A stretch of DNA of 36,523 nt from positions 1 through 36,523 of the forward strand of contig CANRHV010000025.1 in assembly GCA_947630505.1 (NCBI GenBank). Direction: 5' to 3'. The notes beneath the pieces are model-generated. The model had not been told where the DNA came from. It did not search any database and was given only the letters and a program-made list of their open reading frames with translations. The stretch comes from an uncultured Monoglobus sp. (GTDB lineage: Bacteria; Bacillota; Clostridia; Monoglobales; Monoglobaceae). Shown here in pieces: positions 33,473 to 36,523 of the stretch (position 1 is its first letter; every line of letters starts with the position of its first letter). Both the position numbers and the translations under genes were made by a program.

Positions 33473-33532
33473 GTGCAAATCTATTCCGAGTGCAGAATTT
33501 GTGAAAATCAAGACAAAGTTTGGCGAATTTGT

Positions 33533-33561
33533 TTGACACCAATTATTATTTGCGGTAAAAT
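33533..33561 (+). promoter_or_regulatory. pckG: Promoter of pckG
   Basis: TTGACA, 17-nt spacer, TAAAAT, 40 nt before the ATG. Confidence 0.8.
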
Positions 33562-33601
33562 ATCCTAGAATAGATGTATGCTATAAACAGGAGGTCACAG
33601 A

Positions 33602-35383
33602 ATGGCAGATTTTAAAAAATGCGATAACGAAAAAGTAAATAAATGGCTCAGCGAGCAGATCGAGCTTTGCCGCCCCGAGACCGTTGTTTGGATCGACGGC
33701 AGCGAGGAGCAGCTCGAGGCGCTCCGCGCGGAGGCGGTTTCGACCGGAGAGATGATAAAGCTGAATCAGGAGAAGCTCCCCGGCTGCTACTACCACAGAA
33801 CGGCCGAGAACGACGTTGCCCGAGTTGAGGACAGAACATATATCTGCACGCCTACCGAGGAAGAGGCGGGCCCCATCAACAACTGGATGGCTCCCGACGA
33901 GATGTACGCCAAGCTCAACAAGCTGTACGACGGCTCGATGGAAGGCAGAACAATGTATATCATCCCCTACTCGATGGGTCCCGTCGGTTCGCCCTTCTCA
34001 AAAATAGGAATCGAGCTCACCGACAGCATATACGTTGTGCTCAACATGGACATCATGACGAGAGTCGGCGACAAGGTTATGGAAGCTCTGGGCAAGGACG
34101 GCGACTTTGTAAAGTGTCTGCACGCCAAGAGAGACGTTAACCCCGACGAGAGATACATCGTGCACTTCCCGCAGGACGACACGATCATGTCGGTAAACTC
34201 GGCATACGGCGGAAACGTGCTGCTTGGCAAAAAGTGCTTCGCTCTCAGGATCGCCTCGTACTTAGGCAAAAAAGAAGGCTGGATGGCCGAGCATATGCTG
34301 ATCTTGGGCCTTGAGAACCCCGAGTGTGAGGTCAAGTACGTTGCCGCGGCGTTCCCCAGCGCCTGCGGAAAAACGAATCTGGCGATGCTTATCCCGCCCG
34401 AGTACCTCAAGGAAAAGGGCTATAAGGTTTGGACCGTCGGCGATGACATCGCGTGGCTGAGGATCAACCCCGAGGACGGCAGACTTTACGCCATCAATCC
34501 CGAGTCGGGATTCTTCGGCGTGGCTCCCGGAACCAGCGAAAAGACCAACTTCAACGCGCTTGAGTCCACCAAGAAAAACACGATATTCACAAACGTTGCG
34601 ATAAACAACGACGACATGACCGTATGGTGGGAGGGTCTTGACAAGAACCCGCCCAAGAACTGCACAAACTGGTTGGGCGAAAAGGTTGACGGCACGACCT
34701 ACAAGGGTAATCTGGCGCACCCCAACTCCAGATTCACCGCTCCGGCAAAGAACTGCCCCTGCATCTCGCCCGAGTTTGAGAACCCGCAGGGCGTTCCGAT
34801 CTCGGCTATCATATTCGGCGGCCGCCGCGCAAAAACGGCTCCGCTGGTATATCAGGCCCGCGACTGGAAGCACGGCGTGTTCGTGGGCGCGACAATGGCG
34901 TCCGAGACCACGGCTGCCGCGGCGGGCGCTGTGGGCGTTGTAAGACGCGACCCCATGGCTATGAAGCCGTTCGTGGGCTACAACATGGCCGACTACTTCG
35001 AGCACTGGCTCGAGATGGGCGAGAAGATGGGCGACAAGGCTCCCGAGATATTCCATGTTAACTGGTTCAAAAAGGACGACGAGGGCAACTTTATGTGGCC
35101 CGGCTTCGGCGACAACATGAGAGTTCTGCTCTGGATACTCGACAGAGTTTCGGGCAAGGCCGACGCTCACGACAGCGAGATAGGACTGCTGCCCACCGCG
35201 TCGGATATCGACACCACGGGTCTTGACATGTCCGCCGACGCGCTCGACGAGCTGCTCAGCGTTGACAAGGAAGCGTGGAGAGAGGACGTCGAGAACATCA
35301 AGGAGTATTTCGCTCAGTTCGGCGACAGACTGCCCGCCGAGATCAAGCATCAGCTTGAGATCCTGGACAGCAACCTAAAATAG
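33602..35383 (+). CDS. pckG: Phosphoenolpyruvate carboxykinase (GTP)
   Basis: 593 residues, typical of the GTP class (the ATP class is near 530 and has other motifs). Seen: RTMYIIPYSMGPVGSPFSK, RYIVHFPQDDTIMSVNSAYGG, the class P-loop PSACGKTNLAML at 252-262, DDIAWLRI metal site, and FGGRRAKTAPLVYQARDWKHG. It interconverts oxaloacetate plus GTP with PEP, CO2 and GDP; in fermenting anaerobes it often runs towards oxaloacetate to fix CO2 and gain GTP. Own promoter and terminator, so a single-gene unit. AGGAGGT precedes the ATG. Codon choice is more uniform than in the neighbours, fitting high expression. Confidence 0.97.
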   Translation: MADFKKCDNEKVNKWLSEQIELCRPETVVWIDGSEEQLEALRAEAVSTGEMIKLNQEKLPGCYYHRTAENDVARVEDRTYICTPTEEEAGPINNWMAPDEMYAKLNKLYDGSMEGRTMYIIPYSMGPVGSPFSKIGIELTDSIYVVLNMDIMTRVGDKVMEALGKDGDFVKCLHAKRDVNPDERYIVHFPQDDTIMSVNSAYGGNVLLGKKCFALRIASYLGKKEGWMAEHMLILGLENPECEVKYVAAAFPSACGKTNLAMLIPPEYLKEKGYKVWTVGDDIAWLRINPEDGRLYAINPESGFFGVAPGTSEKTNFNALESTKKNTIFTNVAINNDDMTVWWEGLDKNPPKNCTNWLGEKVDGTTYKGNLAHPNSRFTAPAKNCPCISPEFENPQGVPISAIIFGGRRAKTAPLVYQARDWKHGVFVGATMASETTAAAAGAVGVVRRDPMAMKPFVGYNMADYFEHWLEMGEKMGDKAPEIFHVNWFKKDDEGNFMWPGFGDNMRVLLWILDRVSGKADAHDSEIGLLPTASDIDTTGLDMSADALDELLSVDKEAWREDVENIKEYFAQFGDRLPAEIKHQLEILDSNLK

Positions 35384-35413
35384 ACACCTACGCCTTAAAA
35401 TATTAATAATTCG

Positions 35414-35449
35414 GGGCCGCACCTTAATCGGTGCGGCCCTGTGTTTTTT
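35414..35449 (+). terminator. Terminator of pckG
   Basis: Perfect 10-bp stem GGGCCGCACC/GGTGCGGCCC, 6-nt loop, then TGTGTTTTTTATT. Confidence 0.92.
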
Positions 35450-35602
35450 ATTATAAAACCTAATTTATTATCACCGTTTGGTGGTTTCGTTCCGGTCGAC
35501 CTTGCGGCCCGGCGCCTCAGAGACGGCGCGTATCGGCCGGTCAAGAGCCGTAAAAATTGAAAATCAGCCGATAGAAACGCTTTGGACGAGGATACAGGCT
35601 TT

Positions 35603-35719
35603 ATGGAATTTGTGATTGCAAAAGGGCGGTTCTCTTTCCGTCTGACGGCTCCCTACACCGAGGAACGCCGGGCGGCGGCGAGCAGATATGCAAGGGAACA
35701 TAACTTTTTCCGAAAATAG
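35603..35719 (+). pseudogene. Small ORF, likely remnant of a larger gene
   Basis: 38 codons from ATG to TAG (MEFVIAKGRFSFRLTAPYTE..., ending REHNFFRK). The same frame is open further upstream but for a TGA at about 35559: before it lies PFGGFVPVDLAARRLRDGAY and after it DRNALDEDTGF, all protein-like. There is no ribosome site before the ATG. This fits a decayed gene between pckG and the type I module. I cannot name the family. Confidence 0.35.
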
Positions 35720-35732
35720 ATTGTCAAAAGAC

Positions 35733-35761
35733 TTGCAAAAAACGACAAAATGATGTATAAT
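35733..35761 (+). promoter_or_regulatory. Toxin mRNA promoter, module 3
   Basis: TTGCAA, 17-nt spacer, TATAAT. The transcript then starts with a 10-bp hairpin (CCTTGTCGGA/TCCGACAGGG, 35763-35786) that would protect its 5' end. Confidence 0.82.
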
Positions 35762-35827
35762 ACCCTTGTCGGAGCAATCCGACAGGGAAAAGGTAAGGCT
35801 GAAAACAGTGTTAAACGCTGGGCGGTT

Positions 35828-35854
35828 ATGCCGACATCTCCCGAAAGGGGGTGA
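35828..35854 (+). CDS. 8-residue upstream ORF in toxin 3 mRNA
   Basis: ATG-to-TGA ORF encoding MPTSPERG; its last codons are the GAAAGGGGG ribosome site of the toxin, and it stops five bases before the toxin ATG. The counterpart in module 1 has the same relation. Confidence 0.5.
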   Translation: MPTSPERG

Positions 35855-35859
35855 GGCTT

Positions 35860-35928
35860 ATGGAATATGTGTATATAATGATTTTCATTATTGCACTAAT
35901 CGCATTGATTGTGTCCATAAAGAAATAA
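35860..35928 (+). CDS. Holin-like type I toxin peptide, module 3
   Basis: 22 residues: MEYVYIMIFI, then a hydrophobic stretch and the tail VSIKK. It has one membrane helix with the short charged end usual for putative holin-like type I toxins, and shares VSIK with toxin 1. AAAGGGGGTGAGG precedes the ATG. The stop codon lies in a hairpin that ends both this mRNA and the opposing antitoxin RNA. Confidence 0.82.
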   Translation: MEYVYIMIFIIALIALIVSIKK

Positions 35929-36008
35929 CGCCCACCCTGCTATAAGTTGGCGTTATTTTAAATAATGAAAACTTTGGCATAACCGTTTGAGGTTTTGCCT
36001 TTTCCTTT
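35920..36008 (-). ncRNA. Antitoxin RNA of type I module 3
   Basis: Starts after the perfect promoter 36015-36043 and runs to the hairpin AAATAACGCC/GGCGTTATTT (35923-35958), whose minus-strand exit is TCTTTATGG. About 90 nt; holds AACGGTTATGCC (35987-35976). Overlaps the 3' end of the toxin mRNA. Confidence 0.75.
35923..35958. terminator. Shared bidirectional terminator, module 3
   Basis: 10-bp perfect stem with TTTT on the plus side; includes the toxin stop codon at 35926-35928. Confidence 0.75.
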
Positions 36009-36014
36009 ACTCAT

Positions 36015-36043
36015 ATTATACTGCTGTTTGAGGAATTTGTCAA
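36015..36043 (-). promoter_or_regulatory. Antitoxin RNA promoter, module 3
   Basis: Minus strand TTGACA (36043-36038), 17-nt spacer, TATAAT (36020-36015), perfect consensus. Confidence 0.87.
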
Positions 36044-36075
36044 CTATTTTTTCTGAAATCATGAGCTAAAAAAAC

Positions 36076-36104
36076 TTGACATAATGTATGAAGTGTGATA
36101 TACT
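36076..36104 (+). promoter_or_regulatory. Promoter of the small secreted protein gene
   Basis: TTGACA, 17-nt spacer, TATACT. Confidence 0.8.
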
Positions 36105-36168
36105 AAATCCAAAAGGATATAAAAAATATGATGATGTAATGCAATAAATATGTGGAGGTGTTCGGATA

Positions 36169-36414
36169 ATGAGAAAACGGGTGCTTGCTTTGTTTTGTGC
36201 TTTGCTGATGTTATTACCAACTGCTGTATTTGCAACGATACAAATTCTTCCAAACCAAAGAGGTGCAGTAAATAAATCTGATGAAATGATATACCGTGGT
36301 GAGCCATGGCAGTATGATGTGGAGAAAAAGGCTCCCATCCTCATTCTTCCAAATGGCGAGGTTAGATATTTCCCAGATTCGGAGAAAGGATATAGCACAG
36401 ATTTTTTGGACTAA
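36169..36414 (+). CDS. Small secreted protein of unknown function
   Basis: 81 residues with a clear signal peptide (MRKRVLALFCALLMLLPTAV, cut near VFA-T), then about 58 polar residues with YRGEPWQYDVEKKAP and ILPNGEVRYFPDSEKGY. GGAGGTG lies nine bases before the ATG. No cysteines in the mature part and no known domain. The codon use and AT content differ from the GC-rich housekeeping genes to the left, suggesting transfer. It has its own promoter and a terminator at 36432-36460. Confidence 0.8.
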   Translation: MRKRVLALFCALLMLLPTAVFATIQILPNQRGAVNKSDEMIYRGEPWQYDVEKKAPILILPNGEVRYFPDSEKGYSTDFLD

Positions 36415-36431
36415 GAAACGAATAAAATTTC

Positions 36432-36460
36432 AAGAGCAATCGCAAGGTTGCTCTTTTCTT
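36432..36460 (+). terminator. Terminator after the small secreted protein gene
   Basis: Perfect 8-bp stem AAGAGCAA/TTGCTCTT, 8-nt loop, then TTCTTTT. Confidence 0.85.
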
Positions 36461-36489
36461 TTACCCAAAACGAGAAAGGAGTTTTTGAA

Positions 36490-36523
36490 ATGGCAAGGTT
36501 AGAAAAATTGGACGAACAGATTA
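36490..36523 (+). CDS. Start of a gene cut by the window edge, possibly DUF4315 family
   Basis: GAAAGGAG followed by ATG and eleven codons' worth of sequence, MARLEKLDEQI. This start is like that of DUF4315 proteins carried by clostridial conjugative elements, but eleven residues are too few for certainty. Confidence 0.5.
   Translation, partial: MARLEKLDEQI

Noticed and set aside
34262..35350. 362-codon minus-strand open frame inside pckG
   Set aside because: It is a shadow of a clear PEP carboxykinase, with no family match and no ribosome site.

Overview
The window looks like the chromosome of an anaerobic, Gram-positive, spore-former-lineage Bacillota (Clostridia, gut type). The evidence is Gram-positive Shine-Dalgarno sites (AGGAGG, AAAGGA) before almost every gene, frequent TTG/GTG starts, consensus sigma-A promoters with 17-nt spacers, a SpoVB-like/MazG/RqcP gene order as in Bacillus, type III glutamine synthetase, GTP-dependent PEP carboxykinase, a BspA-type leucine-rich-repeat surface protein and holin-like type I toxins. 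The genus cannot be told from this sequence.

Layout. 1-393: tail of a gene and mobile-looking palindromic repeats. 394-2400: secreted LRR protein with a long structured leader. 2459-3906: YhcG/DUF1016 nuclease gene broken by an in-frame stop, plus a small upstream gene. 3957-5824: a methyltransferase gene with a frameshift and an SDR reductase. 5882-10641: minus-strand DUF1015-hom-thrB-lysC cluster for the aspartate family. 10870-13464: a 38-aa ORF converging on ftsH-rlmH. 13528-17316: DUF4038 glycosidase, L-lactate dehydrogenase, MATE exporter. 17416-19022: three-gene operon of unknown function, mostly membrane proteins. 19156-20019: WalR-like response regulator with a matching WalR box in its own promoter region. 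20067-24241: nitrogen assimilation, glnN then an Amt-PII fusion, with terminator-like hairpins before each. 24322-28446: rqcP, a methyltransferase, mazG and a SpoVB/MurJ flippase, separated by repeats.

28551-29629 is the densest non-coding region: two tandemly duplicated type I toxin-antitoxin modules and a third short transcription unit. It is followed by an AbrB-RelE toxin-antitoxin pair (29674-30273), a promoter-led structured RNA with an intrinsic terminator before an AbrB/zinc-ribbon regulator (30321-30789), a double-domain D-Ala-D-Ala carboxypeptidase homologue (30899-33406) and pckG (33602-35383). At 35733-36043 lies a third type I module of the same design, then what may be the edge of an integrative element (36076-36523).

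The best candidates for undescribed biology are: (1) the three type I modules, in which both opposing RNAs carry the same-sense CGGUUAxGCC-like motif and two have a tiny upstream ORF ending at or just before the toxin start; (2) two RNA leaders (LRR gene and AbrB/zinc-ribbon gene) that begin with a long closing stem and end in an intrinsic terminator just before the gene; (3) the duplicated carboxypeptidase with altered catalytic motifs; (4) the unknown three-gene operon. No rRNA, tRNA or CRISPR array was seen.
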